The translations under genes and the position numbers were made by a program. Shown piece after piece: positions 1 through 13,000 of a DNA stretch of 64,000 nt; position 1 is the first letter of the stretch; each line of letters starts with the position of its first letter. The stretch lies in the NCBI GenBank assembly GCA_023079485.1, contig CM041083.1:178454480-178518479 (forward strand), given 5' to 3'. The notes below the pieces were generated by a model that saw nothing but the letters and a program-made list of their open reading frames with translations, did no database searches and was not told the DNA's origin. The DNA is from Archilochus colubris (taxonomy: Eukaryota > Chordata > Aves > Apodiformes > Trochilidae).

Positions 1-262
1 CTGGGGTAGGGCTTTTTACATGAATGTGTAGTGAGAGGACAAGGGGAAATTGGTTCAGACTTGGAGAGGGGAGATTTAGGTTAGGCATTAGAAAGTGGTG
101 AGACACTGGGACAGTGGCTGCCCCCTCCCTGGAAGTGTTCAGGGCCAGGTTGGATGGGGCTTTGAACAACCTAGTGGAAAGTGTCCCTACCCATGCAGAG
201 GGACTGGAACTAAATGATCTTTAAGGTCCCTTCCTACTCAAACCATTCTTTGACCTATGATT
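1..262 (+). mobile_element. CR1 non-LTR retrotransposon, 3' end (plus)
   Basis: Sense-oriented CR1 3' part, starting at or before the window edge. It includes the TTTACATG...GTGAGAGGACAAGGGG block, the TGGATGGGGCTTTGA block and the terminal GATCTTTAAGGTCCCTTCC, ending in a degenerate ATTC..TATGATT tail. It sits in B3GLCT intron 10. It belongs to the same subfamily type as the copies at 16.7 and 40.7 kb. Confidence 0.9.
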
Positions 263-978
263 TAATGGTGACAGCACTGCCTACCTGGAGTATTCACAGG
301 CACTCAAAATTCAAGTAAATTCCTGGAAATAAGTCCATTCTTGAATTTCTTCAAAACACCTGTGCATGTCCAGTTGCACAGGGTGACACTAGACTGAAAC
401 ACCATGACAGCATAAGCTGCCCACTCTTCTGCTGGAGGAGAGGGCAAGAAAAAAGGACGGAGGAGGGGAGAAAGCTTTCAGCTTTTTTGCATTTCTATAT
501 CAGCCACCATACAGCTGCATGATTGCCACTGTTAGTACAAGGAATAAAATGGAACCAATTATCTTGGGAAAACACATGGAAGGATATTAATAGCTGCTGT
601 ATTAATTAACATTGCAAGAACTCAATTTTACAATATTATAAGCTAACTTTATGCATATTTTTAATTTAGATATTAAATTTCAAGTTTTTTGCTGCCCAAT
701 CACTAATGATGAAAACATCAAATGGCCACAATTTTGTCTTAAATATTTCACACCACACCTAAAGAACTCTGAATAGCAAAAAATATTGTACCTAAAGAAT
801 AAGCTGTTTAAAATTCGTAAGCTTTCATGTTTCCCAGTGGATTTTGCAAATATTTGGTCCTAAGAGCTCCAAAAATAGTATATACCAGCTTATATTTTAA
901 ATATATATAATATTATAGTATATAATATATATAAACTATAATGCATGGAACTACTACCTCAACTAAGAAACAACTTAC
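263..978 (-). other. B3GLCT: B3GLCT intron 10 (partial)
   Basis: AT-rich intron sequence between the CR1 copy at the left edge and exon 10. An A/T dinucleotide-rich stretch lies at about 890-945. No other feature is seen. Confidence 0.8.
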
Positions 979-1048
979 TTCTGTCTCCATGAAATTTCTG
1001 GCATGTTTTTACAGCAACAAAAACATCTTCCTTTTTCACTGGCTCCCC
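979..1048 (-). CDS. B3GLCT: B3GLCT exon 10 (last coding exon in window)
   Basis: 70 bases, residues 275-297 plus one base: [19 protein letters not shown], then HGDR. The acceptor is TCATGTAG and the donor is A|GTAAGT. VAVKTC.KFHGDR marks the beginning of the GT31 catalytic domain (human IFVAVKTCKKFHGDR). The next exon, expected to begin by completing an isoleucine codon, is left of the window. Confidence 0.95.
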
Positions 1049-4000
1049 CTACATGAACAGAACAAAAATAAATTTTGTAATTGCAGGCTCAGCCTGTAAC
1101 ATTTTTTAGGATACATATGTCCAAACATATAAAAAACCCAGAAAATATCTGTTCATTTTGCAGCACATCAAGTACAATAGAGCAATGCAGTAGAAAATAT
1201 GTTTTTTTCTCTTGAAAAAAGGCCACTAGTGGTTTGAAATTAATGAAATAACATTATTAAAATACTTTTTCTATTGATGTAGCATTCTAACATGAACTAA
1301 ACCACATATCATTAGGAAACACGACTGAATAGTAGAACCTGTTGAACTAAGAATGTTTCATCTGGAAAATAATGTTTTCTTAATTTCTCCGAAATTGGTC
1401 ACTATGAGAACATGTTGAACTGTATCATACCTGGAAACAGAAGCCTAAATACTACACACAAAAATTCTTCTCATTTTCTCAACTGTAACAACATCATTTA
1501 ACCTGTTTTACTTGTCTTCTTTTTTGACACCTAGAATTTTGCTCTCCTGGAAGTATGGAACACTTTTTGGCTTCTAGACACAGTTAACCCATAATATCAT
1601 AAAACTATTCTCCTAAAGGCAGAAGAAATGGGCTGTAGTTTAATGCACTAAATACTGTATTACATTTTATCCTCAACAAACTTTAGATTCTGACCTGTGA
1701 AAAAAAATTACCTATGTTTCAGTATCTCACAGAAGTGTAAGAAGAAACACTTCCTAGATCACAGGCTGCTCAAACATTAAAGCATGTGCAATATTTGTTT
1801 GCCAGGAAATATCCTGTGCCATGGAAATCTGAAAGCATATCCAAAAATAGATAAATGCCAGAAAAAACTATTACTTATAAACTTATTTTAAAATATTTTT
1901 TTTTAAGTTTGATATTTTTAAAGTCAAGTCTTACACATTTAGTAAGAGTTTTGCCTTTATTAAGTGGTATTTAAAATATGGTACTTACACAAAGTGGCAA
2001 AAAATTACTGAATGTTGTTGCACAATGGTCAGCCTTCTGTGAGCTCACATCATCTGTGCAAAACTCAGGCACTGGAGTAAGATGTGGTCCTTCCCCTTTC
2101 TGCCAAATATAGAGGGCAATCTATCAAACCAAAAAACATTTGTATCAGTAATGATGTGGGATAAAAACTCTCAGGGTACACAAAGAAATCCCATTAAAGG
2201 TCAAAAACTTAATAGGAAAACTGAATAATATGAGATACTGTAAAAGATTCATCTCTTAGTTCACTAACTAGTTATCTATCTTCTTGATCATGTTTGAAGA
2301 GCCAACATCCCCATTTTTGCTTTTTTGATTGCTTTTTTCTTCTTTTGTTTCATATAATTAAAATTAGGTTCATATATTCCAGCATGTCAAAACAACTCAT
2401 GTTTAACTTTTATATGAAATGCTAAAGTGAATATTTACGCCTTCTTTTAAGTAAACAAAATCCTTATTGTGTCACTCTTTTTCTATTATTTTGATACTTT
2501 GGAATAGTTAGTCCTCTTCCATCCTATGTGGCAATTTTCAGGTTTTCAAAACAGCCCCATTCTTTGGTGACAATTTAAAATGCTAGAAGCCAGTAATGAA
2601 AATCTGAAAAAACATAAACACATGAAAGACAATGAAAATGAAATGAAAATGAAAGACAATGTAATAGATATGCTATCAGCCATTTCAAATGCAAAAAAAC
2701 AAACAGCGTAAAAAACCCAGAACAAAGAACACACACAAAAGAAAACCCAAAACCAACCAAAACAACAAAAATCCAAAACCAACCAACCAACCAAAAAAAG
2801 AAACTCAAAAAAGCCCAGCCAAAATTTGCAGGAAAAATAAGCAAACTAGTGATATCTGAAGAAGATAAAAAACCCCAGCACTTTGCATTTACTTTCAAGT
2901 TGTAATAAAAATAATAATATTTCAATCCGTACTTCATGAAACATCATGAAAATTTATACTTGCCTGACATTTTTATTGCAGTCATTCTAAACTGCTTACA
3001 ACTTTGCCAGACTAAATATTCAGGGGAAGGGGAATGGGATGCCTTCAAGGGGGGAAATCAGTCTTGAGTTGTAGTTCCTGCTTCCCACGTTATTTATACA
3101 TACTCCCAAAGACTCTTGCATTGAAAACAAGTTAAATGCTTCACTGGAAGATGTGACCAGACCCAGCACACACCAAGGGCAATGAAAAGCTTCCTTATCA
3201 CTGTTTTATGCCTACTTAGAACTGCTAGCTTCAAACACCCCACCAGGCCAGAGTTCAGCTCCTCTTTTAGCAAATAATGTGATAATTAAGATATTATTAA
3301 GAGGACAAAGTATTTCCTCCTCTCAAGCGTTCAGGAATAACTACACAAAGCAGGTTCATTAAGTATGGTCTGGGCAAACCCAAGTTACCAAACCAGTTAC
3401 AGACCTCTAAATTACAGATTATTATTTTCCTGTCCATCTCATCCCTGCCCATCCCAACATACCTGGAAAATCCCAACTAGCTGCACATGGCCATTTATAG
3501 AATTTGGAGGGAACAAAATAAAATGGCCAGTTTGTTACAGGCTGTAGCGGGAGGAGCCCTTCTTGCTCCTAGGGCTGATCCTGAGGCCTCAGGGTTTAGC
3601 CCATTCCTGGACGATGTCCTAGGGCTGTTCCTGGGGCTCCGGGATCTACCCCTTCTTGCCTGCTCCTGGAGCTCCTCGAGCTGTGGACTTCTCCATGCTC
3701 ACTGAAGAGTGAGAGCTCTCTCCATGGGTGTCAGCTGCTCTCTTATTGGCCCCCTGCTCCTGCACATGCTCAGGAGGGAGGCCAGACACAGGTGAACCTA
3801 CACCCACTCATCAATAACTCAGGGCACCTGGTCCTGTCTCACTACAACAGGCCCTATTAAAGACTAGGGACAGGCCTGAGTATAAGATAATATTTTTGAA
3901 GCAAAGCTTCCACATTTGAAAGACTTTTGATCCCAAACAGCTGGGGTACGGTCGCATACTAGAAGACAATTAATTGATGATTTTTTGGCAAGTTGCTGAT

Positions 4001-7000
4001 TGCAATGAGCCTGTCATAATTTTACGTGCATTTTTACACCACCTCAACTGCAAGGGAAAAAACATTTACTTTACTTGCACTGGAAACTGTTTAAATTACT
4101 GTATTTTTCCTTGTAATAGAGCGGATGCAGATGACTCGGAGCTGTGAGTACTGCTCAGCTGACTTCAGTAAATCAGCTGTAGGTTCTTTTAAATGCAGCA
4201 AATTTTGTAGTTTGTAAGTTCCAATTTCTCTTAGCCTTACTACTATAAAGTGTTTTGTTTCTTCACTGTTTCAGCAATGCTTCTGAAAACACAGAGCACC
4301 TCAGCATTACAGACAAGTCCAACAAAGAACTAAAAGGAAAGGCCCCTCTACAGGGGAGAAGATGCATAATCATGACTGGCTGGTAGGACAAATCCTGTTT
4401 ACAGTGTTTGGAGTAGAAGAGGAGTATGGAATTGACTTGTAACATACATGTTCATGCTAAGGAGCAGCCAATAAACACTTCTGCATCCCAAAGGTCATCT
4501 TTTTGCCTTGTCACAACATTCAGAATATGGGGTGTAAGTTGTTCTTGACCCTGTTTTGTAGATGGAAGACTACACAGGAGCAAGGAATAAGATTTCTAAA
4601 GAGCTTCCAGTACATTTGTTCAAAAATTCATTAAATTTGTTCAAAATTCAGCTATTCAAAATTAATATCTATCACATGAACCAACAAAGAACCAATGCTC
4701 CTGCAGCATAAAGAATATTTAAAAATTGTAATTTAACATGAATTATTTATGAAAGTTCATAAAGCACTAAGATTTCTAAGTGAATAATGACATTTTCAAT
4801 AGTCCAAGAATGGTGTGAAGCTATTGCATTTCAGAGACGAGGTCAGAGTGCCATTTTGGGTTATGGAACAGGACAGAATGTTCATGGAATAATGGAAATG
4901 GATTTACATTAAAAAGATAAAAAATATTCTTAGTTTAAGTCCTAGTTCAAAACTGATGTTAGATACACAAAAAATTCCATTATTCACTTCCAGTTCTCAA
5001 TAAGCATTAGGGAATATGCTATATATTGTGAAGTTTAAAATTTTAAACAATCTGCAAATGAGCAGCATCATGACAAAATCCCTTTACCAGACCTGCTGCA
5101 TAGGCTTTCCAATTGGAAAGTGATATAAATGTTATAGGCATAGGAAACAGGAACTTGGAAAGTAACATGGTGAAAAAAAAACCCCCGATCCAGAGCACAA
5201 TAAAATACCAAGGACTGGAGCCACATGCTATTAGACAAACTAAAAAATTTCCTAAAACTTTTATCATCCTTCATAAATTTAAACATCATAAATAATCATT
5301 AAAGATCCCACTGTGTCCTTTGATTTGCTGTCCAACTTGATTCACATAAGAAGGATGTAGAGATAAAAATGATTTAGGAAGGAGAAGATGGCAATTTATA
5401 ATAATAAATGAGGGGGAATGGAACTGTCTCTAGAGAGACACAAGACTGTGCAGAAAGAATAACTATAGGGCTGAAGCAGGTTATCTATGGCAGTAAATCT
5501 GAAATGAAACACATGCAAAGAACTGCTAACAGAATAAGAAGTGGATGGAAATAATTGTGCCAGTGAAGTGACCAATTGTTTTTCATTAAGCAATATGTGG
5601 CTCATAAAAAAAAAAGCCTGCTAATGAATTTTTTTTTTTTATGATACTATGTGCAGAGCTTTTGCCAGCTCTGAGATAGACTGGAATACTGGGATTGTAC
5701 AAAAGCCTTTGAGGTAATTTACAAAAAGAAGATTAACAGTGTGAAGCCCAACGTCTTGCATTTAGAAAACTTATCAAAAGGAAAGAAACAGCTTGCTGGC
5801 TTGATTCATGAAGCAGAATGAAAGCTGAGAGGAGTCCAAGTGCTTTTCAGAAAAACATCTGTCAAGGAAGGGAAATCATATGAAAGAATAGTATTGGTAC
5901 AAAAGCAAATTCATTTAAATATGGTTCCAGTTTATACTCTATTAATACATTGTAGATTTATGCTGGAAATGAGGAGGTTTAATCATAGAATCATAGAACT
6001 GGCTGGGTTGGAAGGGACCTCAGAGATCATCAAGTCCAACCCTTGAACCACCGTTGCAGCTGCTAGACCATGGCACTGAGTGCCACATCCAGTCTCTTTT
6101 TAAATATCTCCAGGGATGGAGAATCCACTACTTCCCTGGGCAGCCCATTCCAATGCCTGATCACTCTCTCGGTAAAGAAATTCTTTCTAATATCTAACCT
6201 AAACCTCCCCTGGCACAACTTAAGATCGTGTCCTCTTGTCTTGCTGAGAGTTGCCTGGGAAAAGAGACCAACCCCCCCCTGGCTACCCCCTCCTTTCAGG
6301 GAGTTGTAGAGAGCGATGAGGTCTCCCCTGAGCCGCCTCTTCTTTAGGCTGAACAACCCCAGCTCTCTCAGCCTCTCCTCATAGGGTCTGTGCTCGAGTC
6401 CCTTCACCAGCCTGGTTGCCCTCCTTTGGACCTGCTCCAGGACCTTGATATCCTTCCTGAACTGAGGGGCCCAGAACTGGACACAGTACTCGAGGTGTGG
6501 CCTCACCAGGGCTGAGTACAGGGGCAAATGTTTAGAAACATTACAGAATTAAGATCTGGAAGAGCAGCAGCAGTTTTAAGTAAGGTGTTTTTTTCTGGAC
6601 TGAAATCTCAATTTATAGCTGACTTTCAGGACAGTTTTTAAAAGGAATTCAGTATCACTCCACTTAAGGTCCAGATCAGTAAGTTTGTTACAGAGTCATT
6701 CTCCCTTTCTCCCCTCATTCAGGAGCTCATTTTGGTGACAGTAGAAAACCCTGGGTTGCACAAATATTTTGAAGGAAGGAAAAAACCCAAAAGGCTTCAC
6801 AGAAAAGGTACCACACATCATCTTTCAGCTAGATCCCCTCAGATGTTCCTCTTCAGTCAACACACTTACTTCTCTGGAAGACCTAGTAGCTACCTTCTAA
6901 AACTGTTGCAAAAGAGAGGCAAAAAAACCATTTCCAGATTTCTATGCTACAAGTTGCAGACTAGATTGTTCACACAATAGTTAGGTTCCTCACAATTTAA

Positions 7001-10000
7001 TCTAACTCCAGATATTTATGATATTATGATATTTAAATAAGCCTCTCAAGAGTCTGATTCAGAAAGTGAGTGAGGCTGGACGGTATCTGAGGTACTATTC
7101 ATGCCAGTCTATGCTTCATCATTTGGAAGGACCCCTCCTGGTTTATAGAGCAAGCCTTAGAAGATGCTGTACTGTATACAGCTATGTATGCATTCATATA
7201 TGAATGCAATTTTATTCATGAATTCTTCTATGTTTGAAATACATTTATAAAGTATTAAGTTATAATATCCTAAAGGAAGGGAAAGAAATTAAATATAACA
7301 TTGTATTAAAACTTTTTAGTAACCTTTAAGAAAATCTGTTATTTCCATTATCATCACTATTCAGATGTATACAGTTCAACAACTATTTTTCTTTCATCAC
7401 CGCTTACCTCATGCTTTAAATCTATGGTAAAGTCTGATTTGAGTGGTTCACTTTTCAACTTCTTTGCAAGCCTATATAATTAAAGATTAAGAAATTTACT
7501 CAAAAAAAGCACAGTAAAAAATAAAATCAACTACTAGTTACACAGCAAAGTGTGTCTGGTATTCTTGACCATCTTATAAGGAGAAAAAAAACCATAATCA
7601 CACATCTGTATTCATTGACCCAAGAAGCAACTTATTTTTCTTTTTCAAATGATGCTTTTTTTTCAGCTGAGCATAGTGTGATGATATTAATATTAGCTTT
7701 AAACACACACATTTTAACATATTCTTTCTGCCCAAGGAGCAGACAGAGAGTCTGGCATACATTTTCAAGAGGTTAAAAGCAGCAATGCATCTGACACTCA
7801 ATATTGATCAGCACCTCAAACTTTAGACAGCACTTCGTTTTTCTGAAGCACAGTACTTAGGCACGTTCAATTTCTGAAAACATCAATCCTGGCTACAGTG
7901 AGCTGCATTCAATTCTGAAATCCATGAACTTCTCAAATTCCATTTAAAAACTAAGCATGTAATGTGAAACAAATGCCTAGGTTGTCACTGTAGCACAGGA
8001 GAAATACTTCCAGAGGGCAATGCAGCCACTCTTCAGATACAAGAATAAAGCTGCTGTCTGGGAGACAATATGTTTTAAATTTACAAAAGATGGTATTGAA
8101 CTATTTGAATGACTAGTACTGGAAACTGCTAACCAGCTAACACAACGTTAACTTTCAGATAGGCTGAGTGAAGCAAAATAAACAGCATGCACAGATACAA
8201 AAATCTTTTTCTGTACCTTTGTCTACTAATGAATTCTAAAGTGTTTATTTAAAATAACTATGCCTGGATTGTGCAGAACAAAGAAGAACTGGAATTTTAT
8301 CAAAGGAGTATTTTCTGGTTAAGTTTACAGTATCAACAGAAGTCTATGCAGGCATAGCCTGAACTAGTTGTACCTTACTGTGTGTGGCTGAATGACTGGC
8401 TATGCCAGACGAGATCCTCAAACTAAGTAAGACTTTTGCTGACCACAGAGGTGGCAGAAGCAAAAGCTCAGGGTAAGCTCCAAAGTCAAATCTGCCTGCA
8501 CTGGTTGATTGCATCCCAAGCTGTTTCTCATAGCTAAACTGCAATCAGCAGCTGCCATTCAAAGGCAGCTTCCATTCAAGATTAAAACTTGACTTTTCAT
8601 ATGTACATCCAGTAAGACCTTCAACTGCACTGCAGGGACACCTTCATCTTTTATAGAAAATATTAATCCATGTAAAATCGTAACTCACTAAAGTTCTATT
8701 TATTAGCATCTAGGAGAAATTTATAAATACAACACCCTTAATTACAATCAATAAACAATTAAGAAGTGATTAAAATTAAATTCTTACTTGTTAACAAGGG
8801 GAATGCTAAGTGCCCAACCAGCAGCAAAATCTGGAAATTTAAAGACTGTAGGATTTTCAGCAAAGGCATAATGGTGAATTATTGTAGATTCTTCATCATA
8901 TAATGCTTTACCTAAAAACCACTCCTGTAAAGGAATATAGGAAACAGTTTTGTTCATCTACAGCATCCTTTTAGTGAAGATGACGACTGTATTCATGCTG
9001 AATAAAGCAAACCTGAAAACAAAAACAAGGGAAGCAAACTGTTGACAATAATCCAGAAAAAAACTGTACTTGGTAAAAAATGAAACTAAAAGTATTTCTC
9101 TTGAGGTCAAATGCATACTGTATTTTTAAACTCCAACACATGCCCTGGATTCCACCTGTTCAAAGAGCACTGCATCCCAAAAGTGTTGAGGTAAGAAGAG
9201 GCCTCTTAGGATTCTGTAGTCCAAACCTCCTCCTTCTCAAGCAGGGTCAGCCAGAGCAGGTTGCCCAATAGCTTAAAAAGGAAATAGATTTTAAAAACCT
9301 TGATCTTCAAAACAGTTAAATGAAGAAGGTTCCAAGAATGTATTACTAAAGTAAAAAATTTACTAGTAGTATTATTAGCTTTTAATAAGTGTTTAAGAAT
9401 TTACTACTGACTCTGCTGTATCTGAAAATACTTAATTGCTACTTCTAGTAGCTACTGCTACTTTCAGTTGCCCTAATCTTTCTATTTAAGATGGATATAG
9501 AAGTATACCTCCAAGTTTTTGCAGAATAAGGACTATAGCAAAGGGAAAAAAGGAATGTATCTCATGTATATATAAACATTAATTATATATATAAATCTAA
9601 ACCCAAAAATATAACTTGCTTTTCATTCCTATGAGTACAAAAAATTGAATCAGTTTTTAATCACCTTAGTGGTTATATTAAATGTTTAAAGAGTGGAGGT
9701 CTCTGCATTATGACTGTAACTCGGGATTTTCTTTTCCCTGAAAACCTCCAGGTTCATAAATAAATTACATTCAAAGTTAGGGGGGCTGTTTTTCCACATG
9801 AGTCTTTCTTCATCCTCCCTGACATATCAGATTTCTCTCCTTTAAAGGTGCAGCTGTCAGCAACACTGAAAAATTCCTTCGAGGCATTAGCACAGTTCAC
9901 ACACTTGACACAAAGTAAATACATAATTTATACAAAATCCAGGACAAAAGGGGAAACACTCAAGCAAAACACTGTAGAAGCAACTGGCCAAATAAAGTCT

Positions 10001-13000
10001 GGTCTAACCCCAGGACTAACTTGCGTCTCAGGAGCCATCTTTCTAACTCCAGGAGATGTTGGTATATCAACTGAACTAAGTTCTATAATTGCCCAGAGCA
10101 GATGTGGAGAAATGAGTTGAGATTTGGCATGGGTGCAGCAGTCAACAAACAGTGAAAAGTTCTGCATGCACCAGGAGACACCTCCTGCCAAAACCAACTT
10201 TCTGAGCCTGACAGGAGTCTGCAAGAGTCTCTGCCTCAGAGGACACAGCACCTCTGGCATCCAGCCAGGACTCAACCTGGTTGCCCAGAAGGTAATGAAA
10301 GGAAAACCCCCAGGAGCTATTGGGGATGCTTCAAGAACTCCACCTCTGCAAGGCTGGCCAGGACCCCTGTAAGTAACCACAAGTCAAAGCCATGGGATTC
10401 TACCCCTGCCAAGAACAGACTCTCTGAGGGACTGATGCAAATGTCCCATTAATGACCTGTGGGAGTGTAGGTGTGTGAGCCACTGAGTGCATTCCCCATG
10501 GATTCTAAACATCACTGTTAACTGATGCTACCCAAAGAGAAAGTAAGGGTGGAGGGGTTTTCCACCATTTTTTTAACCACCTTCATAGGAGCTGCTACCT
10601 AGTGCCTACTTAGCTTTTCATTTACAAGTTCAATCACAAGGGACCCTGTTTTCTCCTTCTTTTATTGGAAGGATCAATAGTGTTCAGTGGAAGGGTTAAA
10701 AACCAAGCAAAACATTGAGAAGTAGAACAGGAAAACATTTTTTTTTTTTTAATACACAAAGATAATTACCTATCAAACTAATTATTTAGAATCTTTTCTG
10801 CACACCATTTTTTAACTCTTTTACAGCCGTCAAGGCTTCAAAATACTCACAACATAAGCACACTATTCTGCTTCAAAAATAGTTATTAAGTAGTATCATT
10901 TTAATGTGACAGTACTAGTTTTTTTCTGGACCTCCACTTTGTTATGGTACAGAGTGAACAGAAGTTTTCCCTTATCCTAATTTTACGTGCTAAATTTTAC
11001 ATCAAAGCTCTCTATGGATTAAAAAAACCATCTTACTTTCCTCGGTCTATAAAAACAGAAAATTAAACCCATAAATACACCTTCCTCAGGCTTTTATATA
11101 TTACTTCTGGCAATATTAAGCCACAAACCACATCAAAGGCATTCCAGATAACACCCAATAATCTCCAAGCTTATTTGATCATAACATTGTTTATTTAGTA
11201 TACTGATAGGGAGGACAGGCTAACCCTTGCAGGCTGGCTTTATAAGATGAAATTAGTTATATGAGAAGGAACTTATAAAGAAACTTAAGGAACTATGGTA
11301 ACCAAATTGAATATAAGTAAAGAATGTCAATTAAAGGATCTGATTTATTGCATTATCGATAACTGCCATCCATAGGATCAGTGAATAAATTGTGCTTCAA
11401 AAATAGCAAAAAATTACTTACCTTCACTAAAGGCACTGCAAAAACTTTAGAGCACTTTAGACTAATACCTGAATTTGATGCAAGAAAACTCAGTACCAGA
11501 CCAACATGGAGGACAAAGATAACTTTACCTAACTTGCTTATAGAGTTTGTTCCACTCACCACACACCCACTTACCAATACCAGGACAGAGATGCCAAATC
11601 CATCTGTTAAGGACTTGTGTCTGACAGAGGACAGGAGATTTCAGCTGTCCTGTCTTCACTGTGTCTCAGTACAACTTCTTATGAGTTCTTATGAATTATA
11701 AAGATGCTATTCTTTAGACAGATCTTTTATATCCTTTAAGTATCAATAGCTACTAAGACCCTATCAGTTCAGTTTATTCATACTGGATATCTCTGTCTGT
11801 CATCCTGTTAGGAGTGGCACAAAAGATTTGGTTTGACCTTAATGCTGCCTTCCATTATGAAAGCACAAGCTGAACAAAACTGCTGTTGCAACACAATCAC
11901 AAAGGGGTTGAGGTTGGAAGGGACCTCTGAGGATTCTCTGGTTTAACTTTCCCTGCTCAAGCAAGGCCAGCTATACAGTAGGTTGCCTAGGACTTCATGT
12001 GCAGATGGCTTGTGGGCTACCACCAACGTTGGAGATTCTACAGCTTCTTTAGGGAACCTGTGCTGGTGTTCAGTCACCCTAACAGTAAAAAAAAGTTTCC
12101 TAGTGTTCAGATTTAATTCACCAGCTGAAGGCTTGCCTTGAGGCCTTCATATATATCAGATGTTCCTCACTGTTCCTTAGTTTTACTTCAGTTTATCAAT
12201 GCAGGTCATTCTCTTAATATTTCTCCAGTCTCTTATGATGCTTTCACACATCTATTTTGCCTCAATATTACATATCAGTCTCGGTAGTTCTGATACTGTT
12301 TTCTACATATCCAGATTTAAAGGCTGCAGGTACATCAACTGTTCACATGTCCCCTGTAGACCATTTATTGTGATTAACATATACCAGCTTTTTATTATAC
12401 AGACTGCAGACATTTGAAAATGCATAATGAATGAGCTCATTCTGGTCTAACTCATCTTAAATTGTGACTGATGGATTAGTATGGTATATAAGGAATCAGC
12501 TCTGGACTGTTACACTAGGATGATTGCTATGTTCAAAAGCAAAACATTTTACTTTTCTTTTAATGCAAGTTGGAACATAACTTATTATTGTAATAGAATT
12601 TACACATAACGCAAAGGAGAGATTGAAACTGTCATTGTGGCTACATCCAGGACAAAAAAAAATTGTTTCTATTCTGAGATCAGTTAGGAGTAGGTGTTTC
12701 TGAAGCAGAAACAAAATCAATATTATAAATGTCTGACTATATTCAGTCAGCCATTTTGAAGACAGTGTTTAAAAATGTAAGATCCCTGAATTATTACTAT
12801 CATTTTAGAAAAAAACTGTGAAAAAAGATGACAAGGCCATGTGCCTGCAAAAGAAGTACATATGCTGAAGTGAGAACTGAAGCAGAATTCAGTACTCAGT
12901 CAAGGTAACAGTAAAGAGGCAAAATGTATTTCACACAGGAGATTTTTGACTTTTTTTATTCCAGGCAAAAGATGGACATCAAGCTGAATTTTTTTCTGAA

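Larger units (their letters stand above)
2121..7407 (-). other. B3GLCT: B3GLCT intron 8
   Basis: 5.3 kb. Contains the A/C tract (2690-2815), the LTR-like insertion (3543-3846), a possible antisense transcript end (4120-4480, see findings) and the CR1 at 5982-6526. The rest shows no recognisable element. Confidence 0.85.

Noticed and set aside
2546..2937. F/W/C-rich minus-strand frames that look like membrane proteins.
   Set aside because: They are translations of an A/C-rich simple-sequence tract.
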